From Adiantum capillus-veneris (taxonomy: Eukaryota; Streptophyta; Polypodiopsida; Polypodiales; Pteridaceae), in NCBI GenBank assembly GCA_014529385.2, contig CM043962.1, forward strand, positions 88,873,180 through 88,937,179: a stretch of DNA of 64,000 nucleotides, given 5' to 3'. Shown here in pieces: positions 1 to 10,347 of this stretch (positions are counted from its first letter, which is position 1; the number at the start of each line of letters is the position of its first letter). The notes beneath the pieces were generated by a model, which had not been told where the DNA came from, did no database searches, and saw only the letters and a list, made by a program, of their open reading frames with translations. Made by a program: the position numbers and the translations under genes.

Positions 1-19
1 TCAATTGCTCAATAGAGAA

Positions 20-345
20 TCAACTGGACTGTGAGTAATGGAAAGTGTGGAGAAGGTCTAGGAAGTTGCAAAACAACTTTTCAGGCATTCGTTTGGCAGC
101 CTCTCTAGGGTGGCCTTTGAAGGTCAAGAGATAGCGGTTATAAGCCATGCCATTGCGTGTGGTGGTGGTGTCATGATCAACTATTTGTGTAAGGACAAGT
201 TGTTCTTCTTGGTCCACAAGTGAAGGTGGATCCTCATAAATGTGATGTGTAGGTAGGGTCTTCTGAAAGGTCTTAAAAGACTAATGTGGAAAGTCTAAAC
301 GAAATGAAACATCATTGATCACAACAAAAATTTTGAATGGACCTT
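20..345 (-). pseudogene. Integrase C-terminal (GPF) region plus chromodomain
   Basis: The minus-strand translation shows the integrase tail motif KLAPRF-stop-GPFKIF, then a hydrophobic VSFRLDFPH segment, an acidic linker (YEDPPSLVDQEEQ) and a chromodomain-like stretch ending YLLTFKGHP. In chromoviruses this tail binds chromatin and directs integration. Two stop codons interrupt it (one inside the GPF region, one just after RLDFPH). The upstream neighbour on this strand is the protease relic, without the RT, RNase H and integrase core that should lie between, so this is the right-hand side of a large internal deletion. The chromodomain proper is intact from about position 217 down to 20. Confidence 0.7.
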
Positions 346-429
346 AAAAACGAGGAGCAAGTTTAGCAAAAACATTAGTATCAACAATTTGGATCCTTCG
401 TTTTTCAATGCAAAGCATAACATAATCAC

Positions 430-745
430 CTGAGTGAGAGACATGGTACGTGTTTTATAATTAATCAACGGATCAAATTCATGATGGATTGGCATTCCCA
501 AAATCATATCAAGACCATGCAATGGTGCTACTAGAAATGTACATGCTTGTGTAGATTTACCAATGCAAAATTCAACAGTGACTTGGGTTTTGCAATTAAA
601 ATGTTGTTTCTTAAAAATAGTTTTGACTTTGTGAGGTGAATTTCTTTTAGAGAGAGAGAGTTGTTGTGCCAATCATGTAGAAATAAAATCATGGCTACTG
701 CCATCATCTAAAATAATGGTGACACTTTCACCCTTGACTGTGCCT
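430..745 (-). pseudogene. Retropepsin (aspartic protease) relic of G1
   Basis: The minus strand encodes LDDGSSHDFIS around 694-713, which lines up with the retropepsin active-site loop (usually D-S/T-G-A), followed by a stop codon. A readable core then contains the second retropepsin signature GLDMILGMPIHHEFDPLI near 470-520. The protease would cut the Gag-Pol precursor. The active-site triplet reads DDG rather than DSG or DTG. The reading frame decays near 430, where sequence matching protease gives way to sequence matching the integrase tail, which marks the deletion junction. Confidence 0.65.
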
Positions 746-759
746 TGCACTATATACAA

Positions 760-1374
760 AGTGTGAGGAAATATAAGAGTACTGGAAGATGGATTGTCAC
801 TGTGATCATACTTAGGATCATATCCCTCATCGTAATTAGCTTCCACTTCATTGTCGTTGGGATTACCATCTTCGATGAGGTTAACAATAGCACTGTTGGG
901 GAAGTTGTTGTTGAAGGGTTTTTGGTTTGGATTCCGGGTGAATCCATTGGATTGGCCATTGCTCTTAGCAGGACGTTTTGGGCACTTATCTGCATAGTGA
1001 CCATACTAAAAACATTTGAAACACTTCACTTTTTTGTTACCATTAGAGTTTGGAGCATGACGTTGTTTGGAAGAATTTTGGTTGCCTCGTTGCTGGGTGT
1101 AGTTGTTGTTGTTGCCATAAAATTGAGAAGTTGTAGCAGAGTTGTCAAATTTTACGTCTCTTGAAAAAGGTATGGCTTTGATGTTTGTTCCTGTCAAAAT
1201 TAGGACATAAAAAAGCTCTCTTATTACGGTTAGTGTTAGCAGTATGTTCAGTGTGAGAGGGTTGTCCACCTTCTTTCTTCTCCACATTAAGAGCCAAATT
1301 AATAGCCTTTGACAATGATTCTGGTTCAAACTTATCTACCTTATCATTAATTTGTAGTGCTAAACCACATATAT
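760..1374 (-). pseudogene. Gag C-terminal half with zinc knuckle (G1)
   Basis: This is the second half of the interrupted gag gene. It starts with CGLALQINDKVDKF directly at the insertion junction (1374) and runs into a basic, asparagine/glutamine-rich stretch. A CCHC knuckle follows at 982-1023 (C-F-K-C, then YGHYADKC), which binds RNA during packaging. A TAG stop lies inside the knuckle at 1006-1008 where a CAG glutamine codon would be one base away. The plus-strand ORF over the same bases is only its antisense shadow. Confidence 0.7.
1370..1374. repeat. Target-site duplication TATAT, left copy
   Basis: The five bases before the TG of the 5' LTR at 1375 are TATAT. The five bases after the terminal CA of the 3' LTR (6455-6456) are also TATAT (6457-6461). 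Both flanks lie in G1 gag and rejoin in frame when the insert is removed. Confidence 0.9.
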
Positions 1375-1741
1375 TGTCATAAAAACTAATATCTAATTCT
1401 CCCAAACGATTTTCTCATGTTAAATTGATCATTTATTATGGGGAGGTACGAGGGGAGTAAAAGATAGAATATTGGTAAGGCTGCCAGACCGGTCTCAATA
1501 GGGATCCAAAGGGGGACAGTCTGCAAAAGAGCAATGTGCATCAATGGAGCTTAAAAGACCTAAGGTTTAGCTTCATTAAGACTTCCATAGGCTAAGGTCC
1601 CAAAAATTTATTTAAAAAGTCCAAATGGTCAAACCTGGAAAAACTGGATGGTGGTGGGAAGACTCAAAAGTCTTCCCACATCCCTATCAATGAAGGGGCG
1701 AGTCCTAAGAGTAGGGGAGAAGAGAGAAACACACACACACA

Positions 1742-1788
<47 letters not shown>

Positions 1789-2720
1789 AAGTTTCCCCCA
1801 AAGGGAATACTAGACACATGGTAGACTCCTAAGCCAGTTGCCCCAATTTTTCCTCAAATCCTATTGGATGGCCATAGAGGTGGACCAATGAGAATTAGGC
1901 TAGAGTAAAATTATTCTAATCAATTTAAAAATGCTTGATAAAATAACCAATAGAAATTAAGCTCCCTAGAAGACTATTGGACAGTTTAACAAGGGGTCCA
2001 ATGAGCATCAAGCAACCCAATGGCTTGCCTGATTCCTATTAGCCAGAAGACTAAAAGGTCCAATGAGCGTTTAATAAATTGTTTGAATTACCTAAAGCTC
2101 TCACAAAAGGGGAAAGGGGGACACATGTCACAAGGCTATCAATTATGTTTCTAATTTGTGATTGGCTAAGCTTTGCGGCCAATGAGAGGCCAGCATGTGT
2201 ATTTGGCAAGAGGGGTCGACCAAGTAGAGAGAGAGGGCTGCATTTGTGTTCAACACTTTGCTACACACACACACACACACACACACAACTCATGCGTGCA
2301 AGAAGAACTCCATCTCCTTCTCCAAGGATTGAGAAGTTGAGGCCTACACCAACAACTCTTGGCTATGGAATGCAAATCCAACCATGAGCCAAGCTTCAAT
2401 GGCATGCTCATCTCCTCTACCATGCTAATTACTAAGCTAGGCTATGCTATTAGAGTGTTTATGTGAGGAGAATACTTCTTTCTCGTAAGATACATCTTCT
2501 TCCTCTCAATCTATCCGCATTCCTTGCTAGCTCTCACCATGTTTGAAGGTGTGTGAGGTCTTGAGACCGAGGCTAGGGACACTAGGTGTGTTTTTCAAGC
2601 ATAATTTGGTGCATGAAGCTTCCATCTTCATTGCACAAAAATGAGTTTTGTCAAGAAACACAAGAATCGTATTGTACAAAAGTCTCCTTTGATGGCAAAA
2701 GCTATAATACAAATCCTTTA
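1375..2720 (+). repeat. 5' LTR of element F, right end missing
   Basis: It matches 4905-6225 along its length with scattered differences. It lacks the last ~230 bases of the 3' LTR because a foreign 223-bp LTR abuts at 2721. It carries a (CA)n(CT)n run at about 1730-1787; the matching place in the 3' LTR (about 5260-5275) has only the CA part, so the CT tract arose in this copy. A second CA run is at 2263-2287. Confidence 0.85.
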
Positions 2721-2943
2721 TGTGCGCGTGCGGTGTGCGAAGCGTGCGTGCGAGAGAGGTGAGTGCAAGCGTGAGAGGGTGTGGTGTAAGGGAGACAATG
2801 TGTGGTGGACCTCTCAGAGGCAATACCCTCTAGCCCCTTATTCTCTACATGTACAGAGGAATAAGATGAGGGTTAGTGTGAGTGGTCAGTGTCAGTGGGT
2901 GCCCGGGCACTGGGCACCAAGGCACATCGTCTTTACCCCAACA
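2721..2943 (-). repeat. Solo copia-type LTR, 223 bp
   Basis: This segment begins TGTGCGCGTG and ends CTTTACCCCAACA. It parallels 12187-12409 (begins TGTGAGAGTG, ends CTTTACCCCAACA) in length (223 bp each), termini and several internal blocks such as GTGAGTGC and the CACATCGT/CAACGCC...TTTACCCC end. The flanks differ: left is element F's 5' LTR, right is F's pol, and no target duplication is visible. It therefore marks a recombination or deletion breakpoint rather than a clean insertion. Orientation is inferred from the 12-kb copy, which is linked to a minus-strand element. Confidence 0.7.
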
Positions 2944-3960
2944 CATAGCAAGTCGCAATGATCTATCTTCTATGATAGATGAGTATGCTACCGATCCCAA
3001 ATTTAGAGATGTGATTTCAGCCCTTGCACTAGGGAAGAAGGAAGAATCGTTTACCCTACAAGATGGTTATCTTCTCTATGGCAATAGACTATGCGTTTTA
3101 CTAACTCACTACGTGAGAAAGTAATGTATGAATCTCACGCTCCTCCTTATGCGGGGCATAGAGGGATTCAGTCTACCCTCAAAGGGATAGAAACATACTT
3201 CTATTGGCCTGCCATGAAAGCAAACATACGAGAGTATGTTTCAAAATGTTTGGTATGCCAAAAGACGAAGTTTGATGGAGGGAAGCAACCTCGATTGCTT
3301 CAACCTTTGCTAATTCCTAATTCACCATGGGAGAGCATATCATGGGTTTTATCTTGGGAGTGCCCAAGTCTATCCATGGGAATACAAGAATATGGACAAT
3401 AGTAGACAGGTTTAGCAAACAAGCACATTTCATACCTGTCAAAAAGACTATTAAGACCCATCAAATGGCAACCCTCTTTATATCACAAATCTTCAAGTAC
3501 CATGGCTTGCCAATGTCCATAGTGTCGAATAGAGATCCTAGAATGACTAGTAATTTCTAGAAGGGTCTCTTTTGAGAATTTAGGTACAAGGCTAAACTTC
3601 TCTTCGGCCTATAGTATCCAAACGGATGGCCAAAGCAAAATAGCTAACCTAATAATTTTTTATCTACTAAAAGCTTATGTCACAGAAGTAGATCAAAAGT
3701 CCCAATGGGAGAAGTACTTACCCTTAGTGGAGTATGTCTACAATAACATTGTACATAATTCCATGGAAAAAGTACCTTTTGAGGTCATAGAGGGAAGATT
3801 AAAAAGTCCCCTCTGCTACTCAAGGTACATGGGAAGATCTTCGCTGTTGCAGATGAATATAGATGAGACCTGCAAGAATCTCTCCAAAAGATTAAGGATG
3901 CTATATCCATCTCTTAGCAAAGGCAAAAGGATGCTGCTAATAAGCACAAATGAGCCCTAG
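2944..3960 (+). pseudogene. Integrase relic of element F with all three catalytic residues replaced
   Basis: The reading starts in the RNase H-integrase linker (MIDEYATDPKFRDV at 2971, FTLQDGYLLYGNRLC). After a frameshift it enters the HHCC zinc domain (AGHRGIQSTL...KCLVCQKTK, 3091-3300), and after another the core (IWTIVDRFSKQAHF, GLPMSIVSNRDPRM). The DDE triad is broken at every position: the first Asp of the usual MDF motif is Gly (GGT, near 3345), the Asp of SDRD is Asn (AAT, near 3526), and the Glu of DGQ-x-E is Lys (AAA, near 3635). Each is one transition from the normal codon. Stops and frameshifts follow 3560. Integrase would join element ends to target DNA; this copy cannot. Confidence 0.8.
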
Positions 3961-3972
3961 CCTTTAAACAAA

Positions 3973-4515
3973 ATGATTGGGTCTTGCTTAAGTTTCCCAA
4001 GGCTCACAACGGGTAAGAATCCTACGGGACACCAAAAGTACTATGCTAAGTTAGCAAAAAGGTATTATGGTCCCTTTCAGATTCTTAGGCCAATCAATGA
4101 GATGGCCTATCAACTCAAGTTTCCCAGCCATTGGGTCATGCACACAACGGGTAAGAATCCTACGGGACACCAAAAGTACTATGCTAAGTTAGCAAAAAGG
4201 TATTATGGTCCCTTTCAGATTCTTAGGCCAATCAATGAGATGGCCTATCAACTCAAGTTTCCCAGCCATTGGGTCATGCACAATGCTATTTATGTGAGCC
4301 TACTAAAGCCTTACAAAGGAGAGCCACCTCAAGAAGCAATTATTGAAGACCCACCGGAGATCGAGGACCAAGAAGAGGTGTTGCAACACAAATCCATTCT
4401 CCGACATGAAGACAAGGTATTACGAGGTGGTAAGACTATCCGACAATATCTTATCAAGTTTAAAAATTATCCTTTTGAAGATGCTAGACGGATGCAAGGC
4501 ATACAATTAACATAA
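3973..4515 (+). pseudogene. Integrase C-terminal region with in-frame duplication, plus chromodomain
   Basis: The open frame encodes the integrase tail (KLAKRYYGPFQIL, the GPF signature) followed by an acidic linker and a chromodomain (KVLRGGKTIRQYLIKFKNYP, about residues 142-165). A 138-bp segment is present twice back to back (4005-4142 and 4143-4280), giving two copies of a 46-residue block with two GPF motifs without breaking the frame. Family members normally have one. The upstream integrase core is separated by stops, so this is a surviving fragment rather than a gene of its own. Confidence 0.75.
4005..4280 (+). repeat. 138-bp in-frame tandem duplication
   Basis: CACAACGGGTAAGAATCC starts at 4005 and again at 4143, and the two units read identically as far as I can follow. 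A length of 138 is a multiple of three, so the GPF-containing integrase tail is doubled in frame. The near-perfect identity suggests a recent event compared with the point mutations elsewhere in the element. Confidence 0.9.
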
Positions 4516-4904
4516 ACCTTGTCAATGCTCACAATAATTCCCTAGAGTAAGCAAATGTAAATATGTTTAAATGAACAAAGTTTTTGTCTTATAAGACTCT
4601 CTTTTTCTTTATTGTGCACAAATGTCAATGAATATGCATGCTTAGGATCATGTTTGTGGAGACGACGTCTCCCAAACACCAAGTAGAGTTCATCACTCTA
4701 CTATGGAAGATTGATACGGACTAATGTGTAGACATGCTTGCTGTAGCTAAGGCTCTCAAGCACCAAATGGACCAGTCATCCATTCTGGAATGGTGTCGTA
4801 GGGTAAAATAGGGATCCTCTACCTGCTAGCAAACGGACTAATGATTAGGATTTATCTTCTCTACCTCATAGTCGAGGACGACTATGATTTCAAGAGAGAG
4901 GTAA
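4516..4904 (+). other. 3' untranslated segment and polypurine tract of element F
   Basis: No open frame is supported between the chromodomain stop and the 3' LTR. The last bases, AAGAGAGAGGTAA at 4892-4904, are a polypurine tract, the primer for plus-strand synthesis, directly abutting the LTR TG at 4905. Confidence 0.7.
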
Positions 4905-5756
4905 TGTCATAAAAACTAATATCTAATTCTCCCAAATGATTTTCTCATGCTAAAGTGATCATTTAATATGGGGAGGTGCCAGGGGAGTAAAAGCTAGAAT
5001 ATTGGTAAGGTTGCCGGACCGGTCTCAGTAGGGATCCAATGGGAGACAGTCTGCAAAAGAGCAATGTGAATCAATGGAGCTTAAAAGACCTAAGGTTTAG
5101 CTTCATTAAGACTTCCATGGGCTAAGATTCCATAAATTTATTTAAAAAGTCCAAATGGTCAAAGCTGGGAAAATTGGATGGTGGTGGGAAGACCCAAAAG
5201 TCTTCCCACATCCCTATCAAGGAGAGGGCTAGCCCTAAGAGTAGGGGAGGAGAGAGAAACACACACACACACACTCCAAAGTTTCCCCCAAAGGGAATAC
5301 TGGACACATGGCAGACTCCTAGACCAATTGCCCCAATTTCCCCTCAAATCCTATTGGATGGCCATAGAGGTCGACCAATGAGAATTAGGCTAGAGTAAAA
5401 TTATTCTAATCAATTAAAAAATGATTGATAAAAGAACCAATAGAAATTAAGCTCCCTAGAAGACTATTGGACAATCTAACAAGGGGTCCAATGAGCATCA
5501 AGCAGCCCAATGGCTTGCTTGATTCCTATTGGCGAGAAGACTAAAAGGTCCAATGAGAGTTTAATAAATTATTTTAATTACCTAAAGCTCTCACAAAAGA
5601 GGAAAGGGGGACACATGTCACAAGGCTATCAATTATGTTTTTAATTTGTGATTGGCTAAGCTTTGCAGGAGCCAATGAGAGGCCAGCATGAGTATTTGGC
5701 AAGAGGGGTCGACCAAGTAGTAGAGAGAGAGGGCTGCATTTTTGTCTAACACTTTG

Positions 5757-5798
<42 letters not shown>

Positions 5799-6456
5799 CT
5801 CATGCGTGCAAGAAGAACTCCATCTCCTTCTCCAAGGATTGGGAAATTGAGGCCTACACCAACAACTCTTGGCTATGGAATGCAAATCCAACCAAGAGCC
5901 AAGCTTCAATGGCATGCTCATCTCCTCTACCATGCTTATTACTAAGCTAGGCTATGCTATTAGAGTGATTGTGTGAGGAGAACACCTCTTTCTCGTAAGA
6001 TACATCTTCTTCCTCTCAATCTATCCTCATCCCCTGCTAGCTCTCACCTTTTTTGAAGATGTGTGAGGTCTTGGGATTGAGGCTAGGGACACTAGGTGTG
6101 TTTTTCAAGCATAATTTGGTGCGTGAATCTTCCATCTTCATTGCACCAACAAGTTTGGTCAAGGAACGCAATAATTGTGTTGTACAAAAGTCTCCTTTGA
6201 TGGGAGAAGCTATAATACAAAGCCTTTCTGGAGGGGGGACCGGCTCCATGTAAATCCAATCCTCAACTATTGTCAATTGTTCTATTTCTCTCTCTTTTCA
6301 AGTATTGTCAATGCCAAATTAGCTAGGTTAAATTGCTATGTTGCTTTCTCAAATTGAGTACTCTCTATATGCTCATTAGGAACTTGTTCTTAATGAAATG
6401 CTCACTATGCTATCAATTTCCGCTACACACAAGTTACTAGTGCATTAAATGTTACA
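4905..6456 (+). repeat. 3' LTR of element F, 1552 bp, complete
   Basis: It starts TGTCATAAAA after the polypurine tract and ends GTTACA before the TATAT duplication. It contains an (CA)n run at 5758-5797 that is longer than the one in the 5' copy (2263-2287). Bases from about 6226 to 6456 have no counterpart in the truncated 5' LTR. Confidence 0.88.
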
Positions 6457-6461
6457 TATAT

Positions 6462-7049
6462 ACTTACACTTCAATTTCTCGCGATTGACATGTTCAATAG
6501 CTTGCAATGAAATTAAACAGTTCCAAAAATGATTAGTGTAGCCCTGTACATCTTCATTTCGACCCTATCAAATTAAATTCCAATGGCATCGTGCTTTAGC
6601 TTTATACTGTGTGGACAAAAATTGAGGTAAAAAGAACTTTTTGAATGCATGCCAGGTACGTGCTCTTTTACCATTTTGAATGCATGCCAGGTACGTGCTC
6701 TTTTACCATGTTGTTTGGTGGCGTTCCACCACAATGCAACGCTACTTGAGAGATGATTTGATGCACATTATACCATTTCACGTTTGGGAAAGTCTTCATC
6801 ATGAAAGTAGTCATCTAATTGACTAACCCATGCTAGAACCATGTTAGCATCTTTAGTGCCATCAAAATCCTTGAAATTGAAGGCTTTTTTGCTAATTTTG
6901 TTTTGCTTTGGTCCCGTTGCAGATTCTATGCATGTAGAATGCAGTAATTTATTTTCAAGCTCTTGCCTTTGCATGTGTTCGTAAGTGAGAGACCATTGCA
7001 GATTAGCGATCTGCTCAGTAATTGTGGGTGGCTGTGGAAGATGTGCCAT
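6462..7049 (-). pseudogene. Gag N-terminal half of G1
   Basis: The ATG at 7049 opens MAHLPQPPTITEQIANLQ, a predicted coiled, glutamine-rich start, followed by KAFNFKDFDGTKDANMVLAWVSQLDDYF, the retrotransposon-gag entry (PF03732-like). A 35-bp tandem duplication at 6641-6710 shifts the frame. Beyond it the gag frame can be followed to the F insertion point at 6456 despite two adjacent stops near 6570. The other half continues at 1374. Confidence 0.72.
6641..6710. repeat. 35-bp tandem duplication in gag
   Basis: TTGAATGCATGCCAGG starts at 6641 and again at 6676. The unit, 35 bp, is not a multiple of three, so it frameshifts the G1 gag gene. Confidence 0.85.
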
Positions 7050-8460
7050 GATTGTGTGCTTTTTTTTTCTTTCTCTTTTTGTTTTTTTTTAATTTTTAAT
7101 TTTAATAAAGGGATGTGAGTGTATATATATATGATGATATGCAGGATAATGCTAAGAAATAAGAATTAAGAGATAAACAAAAATAAATGGGTACTTAGCT
7201 TGACGGTCTGTGATGACATCTAGTCCAGAAATATGGTGCACCAAATTCGGTTAAGAACGATGAACAATTGAGTGGTTAGTCTACAGAGCAATTGAATTTT
7301 TCATCGGTGTAATCTCCCTTTGGGGTTTTCGACAACCACGTCGAACACGAGCGCCAAGGTATTTGTATATAAAATCTAAAACTCAACTCAAGCTCTTGCA
7401 TAAACTTTGGAAAACTTGCTTGAAGATCTTGGTGGGCGATCAAAAAGAAGTTTTTAAATTGGTAGCTCGACGAAATCAAAATTAGTAACAATCAAAGGGT
7501 GAATTTAGCCCTTAAAATAAAGGCCTTGTTGGGTGGCCAAGATTTGGGCCCATGTAAGCGTTGGGGGTCAACAACCTTTGCAAGGGCTTAATGAAGTTAA
7601 ATTGTTGCTTTATGAAGGTAAGATGTTGTGGTGTGAATAGGGTCTTGAGGGGATGCCCTTTGAGTAGCCAAAGAGTTTATTTTAGAACCACACATTTTAT
7701 GGTTAAAGAGTGTGTGAAAGTGAGGTTGGTAGGACTGGTAGAGACAGCGCACGCGAGGGAAAGAGGAGATGGTGACTTTTGCAAAGCTTTTCGATCTCCG
7801 TGCATGAAGGAGAAGATGTTCTTAGCGCCAAGGTGACTAGCTTGGCACTGATTTTGCACGTTTCTGCTGAGGTTGATTGCAAGGGAAGCTCGTGCATAAG
7901 CTTGGACTCCCACGTGTTTGTTTTGAGATCTAAATCGCAGGATATTTAGCGAGGGAAAAATTGATAACTCTCTCTATATCCAACTGCTCCCCGTGGTATA
8001 ATCTTTGCTTCAAATCGATTTTGGATTCAAAATTGTGGTGTAGATCCAAGCCTTGTTCATCCAAGAACTTCGGTTAGAGTGTCGACATCTTTTTTTTTTG
8101 TGTGCAAAACACTTCTCTTTCTTCTTCTTTCTAATCCAAGACCGACCTTCGTAATCTCCTTCAACAATTGTTTCGTCTTGCTACACTTTACCTTTGCTAG
8201 CTTTAACCCTTTTCAATGAACTCCATTGCCGAGGCGGAATCACCAAATCTCTCAAAGCTCTTCAGAATCAGCTTCTCTATCAATTGCTTGCCCGCATGTC
8301 TTCACAAATTCATCAAAATTAGCAATTATCTTGAATTAAATATTGCAAATACCCGATTATGTTGTCGATAAGAAAATTGTAGAATAAATTCCCGATTAAT
8401 TTGCCAATTCGAGAATTCCTTCAAAAGTTTGAACTCCCGTGCCGAGTAACTCGAACCAAA
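7050..8460 (-). other. Long untranslated leader of G1, no gene seen
   Basis: About 1.4 kb separates the presumed primer-binding site from the gag ATG. I see poly-T/A runs near 7058-7100, a TA-rich stretch at 7120-7130 and no supported coding frame on either strand. The length is large for a gypsy leader, so part of it could be inserted DNA, but I found no boundaries. Confidence 0.4.
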
Positions 8461-8472
8461 GCTCTGATACCA
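8461..8472 (-). promoter_or_regulatory. Primer-binding site, initiator-Met tRNA type
   Basis: The minus strand reads TGGTATCAGAGC, the standard plant retrotransposon site complementary to the 3' end of initiator-Met tRNA, where reverse transcription starts. It lies four bases inside the proposed LTR end, as expected for a minus-strand element whose gag is at lower coordinates. Confidence 0.8.
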
Positions 8473-8476
8473 CTAT

Positions 8477-9057
8477 TGGGAGTTGGGGAGACCGGTTGCT
8501 TGGAAAATTCAACAATTCTTCACAAACATCACCATCAACATGTCACCTTCTCTCCCAAAACCAAGTACACATACACAAGCTTGATAACGGGAGAGTGTAA
8601 GAGTGTAAGAGAGTGAAAGAGAAGATGCAAACATAATTAGGGGGTACACAGAATAACACAGCATAGCATAAGAGAGAGTGAAGGGAAAATTGAGAACATC
8701 TACACAAGAAAGGCCTAAAATCATAGCCCTAAACTCCACGGCACCCTTCTTGTGGAGTTTGGTATTTAATTTATTATTTGAGTTTTGGGTGCCAAAATTG
8801 GAGGCCCCTCTTTTACAACTACTCCACTTTCGTGTTTGAGTGGAGCACATCACTTATTGCATGTCCCTTGAAGGTGAGTTCTCACTAGAGCTATTTACAA
8901 CAGCCATAGTGGCTTATTGAATAAAAAGTCTAAAATAATGTGCAAGGATAATTTGATCGAGATGATGATTATTTGCCGGTGCCTCCTTCTCAACTCTCAA
9001 AATTCCAATCTACAAATCATTATTCACTCACTTATTAATAAAATCAAATAGACAACA
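8477..9057 (-). repeat. Probable 5' LTR of G1
   Basis: On the minus strand a segment beginning TGTTGTCTATTTG (9057 downward) and ending CTCCCA (8477) has TG...CA termini and is followed by the primer-binding site. The inner end is well placed by that site. The outer end is a guess from the TG dinucleotide because the partner LTR lies outside the window. Confidence 0.45.
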
Positions 9058-9164
9058 CATAATTAAGCAAGCTATCCCATTTGCAGTTAACCCACATACA
9101 ACAGGAGGGTGCCCAGTCTTGTAACAGAGAGACTCTCTCGACCTATACCCACTGGCTCGCTCAA

Positions 9165-9599
9165 TCAATCTACATGCAACCATATTGGCTCTAGGGATAG
9201 GTGAGGGTGCGTACTCACGCTAGAGCATGCATGTAAATCCCACATATAACTCTGTATGGTCTGCAAAACTCCACTATGCATCATGCTAGTGTCAGTCATC
9301 GTACGACTGACAATCCCTGCTGCAAATGCTCCCATCACAACTGCTAGGTTGGGCCTCGACACTAGTAGGTCGTACATGAGACACCTAAACGCTGAAAAAA
9401 TTTGCGCAAACTTGGTTGTCCTAGCCTCCCTTGTGCTACCTGCATGTACTGCATCATTAGGACTATCCATCACGTATGGATGTGTCAATGTCGACATTGG
9501 GATGGCTATGTCCCTCTCACCCATAGGTGGAATTGTGTGTCTTGGCACAAACTCATGAGCCTCTAGCATGAGCATATCAAAGAACTCCACGTCTTTCAT
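9165..9599 (-). pseudogene. Copia RT C-terminal/RNase H linker fragment
   Basis: The 144-residue frame holds FRCLMYDLLVSRPNLAVVMG followed by a region matching the copia pattern in which GxLMYxxxxxRPDLAxAVG precedes the RNase H domain. The RT catalytic YVDD box that should lie upstream is not present. Residues 1-70 look like the variable linker. The remaining frame is open but too short and too altered to be functional. Confidence 0.55.
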
Positions 9600-9930
9600 C
9601 TCTGCCTGTGTCTTTAGGGAGCAGACCCACTCTACCTATGCCTGCACAGACCTTGACAACACGTGTTGTGTCTCACTAGAGCACTGTTGCTCTAGCTCTA
9701 TCTCTATAGAGTCTACTAGCACGTCCTGCATAGTTAAATGCTCTATCTCGTGAGCATGGTGGAGCTCACTCGTGAAGGAGACATGTCTCATCTCTTGCTC
9801 AAAGCATGCCAGAAACAAAACTAAGACCTTGCTATCTCAAACCTCAGATACATGCATAGGATATCCCAAGCCAATGCGGGCTCCTCTGGCAATCACTAAT
9901 GATCCACAATGCATCTGGAAAGAGTACTCT

Positions 9931-10206
9931 CTAAGAAATGTTTCCACACCCACAATCTGCTAACTGTCTCATTGAGATCAAGCTCTCTCTTAGTTGAAGA
10001 ACATAGCGCACATGTTGCAACGTATATGATGCACCACTGGGCAATGACAAGCAAACATCTCCTGCACCTGCAATATCAAACACCGAACCATCAGCCAAGT
10101 GTCGGCAACCAAAGCTCCCACTAGAGAAGGTGCTAAACCACTCACGTTGCGGTGCGACATGGAAAATTGCATCCTCATGGAGAGAAGTGTCACCTCCCAA
10201 AGACAT
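9931..10206 (-). pseudogene. Copia protease/pre-integrase region
   Basis: The minus-strand frame reads FGCRHLADGSVFDIAGAGDV, then TLQHVRYVLQLRESLISMRQL, the copia retropepsin pattern (DGS...I.G.G.V...L..V.YVP.L..NLIS..QL). The upstream active-site block (normally DSGASxH) is degraded. The protease would mature the copia polyprotein. It stops at 9931, and integrase does not follow. Confidence 0.6.
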
Positions 10207-10317
10207 GTAATCAAGAGGACGCTAAAGGCAAACATGACATCACCGTCACTGGCATGTGAAGCCACTACTCTAGCATGTGGAAAAACCTTATGTGTATCAC
10301 ACATAGATCTCCGATGC

Positions 10318-10347
10318 TATGTGCCCTGTGTGACCACAATGCCAACA
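10318..10347 (-). pseudogene. Degenerate copia gag zinc knuckle
   Basis: The minus strand encodes C-W-H-C-G-H-T-G-H-I-A-S-E-I, a CX2CX4H knuckle whose final Cys is replaced and which is followed by stop codons. It sits just upstream (on this strand) of the copia protease region, where gag should end. Sequence from about 10350 to 12170 should be the rest of gag but has no frame I can assign. Confidence 0.5.

Larger units (their letters stand above)
1375..6456 (+). mobile_element. Ty3/gypsy chromovirus derivative F, internally deleted, nested in G1
   Basis: Direct repeats starting TGTCATAAAA occur at 1375 and 4905, the second preceded by a polypurine run (AAGAGAGAGGTAA). The 3' LTR ends in CA at 6456 and a TATAT duplication flanks the whole. 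The internal region is only about 2 kb and encodes integrase pieces and a chromodomain; gag, protease, RT and RNase H are absent. The 5' LTR is cut at 2720, where a 223-bp copia-type LTR begins. The element cannot move itself. It is younger than G1, which it interrupts. Confidence 0.85.
1..9057 (-). mobile_element. Ty3/gypsy chromovirus relic G1, interrupted by a second element
   Basis: Reading on the minus strand from high to low coordinates, I see a probable LTR (8477-9057), an initiator-Met primer-binding site (8461-8472), a gag start (7049), gag that breaks off at 6457 and resumes at 1374, a zinc knuckle, a retropepsin core, and an integrase C-terminal GPF region with a chromodomain running toward base 1. 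RT, RNase H and the integrase catalytic core are missing, so an internal deletion joined protease to the integrase tail. The gag reading frame runs seamlessly across the 1375-6456 insertion once that and one copy of the TATAT duplication are removed. The element continues beyond the left edge of the window. Family assignment (chromovirus) rests on the chromodomain after GPF and is fairly secure; the outer LTR boundary is less so. Confidence 0.75.

Noticed and set aside
745-1164. 139-codon plus-strand ORF with hydrophobic composition
   Set aside because: It is antisense to the G1 gag/protease, whose zinc knuckle and retropepsin motifs are on the minus strand.
8461-8472. A tRNA gene
   Set aside because: Only 12 bases match the tRNA 3' end complement; it is a retrotransposon primer site. 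I found no complete tRNA or rRNA gene in the window.
9256-9558. Plus-strand ORF of 100 codons
   Set aside because: Antisense to the copia RT fragment on the minus strand.
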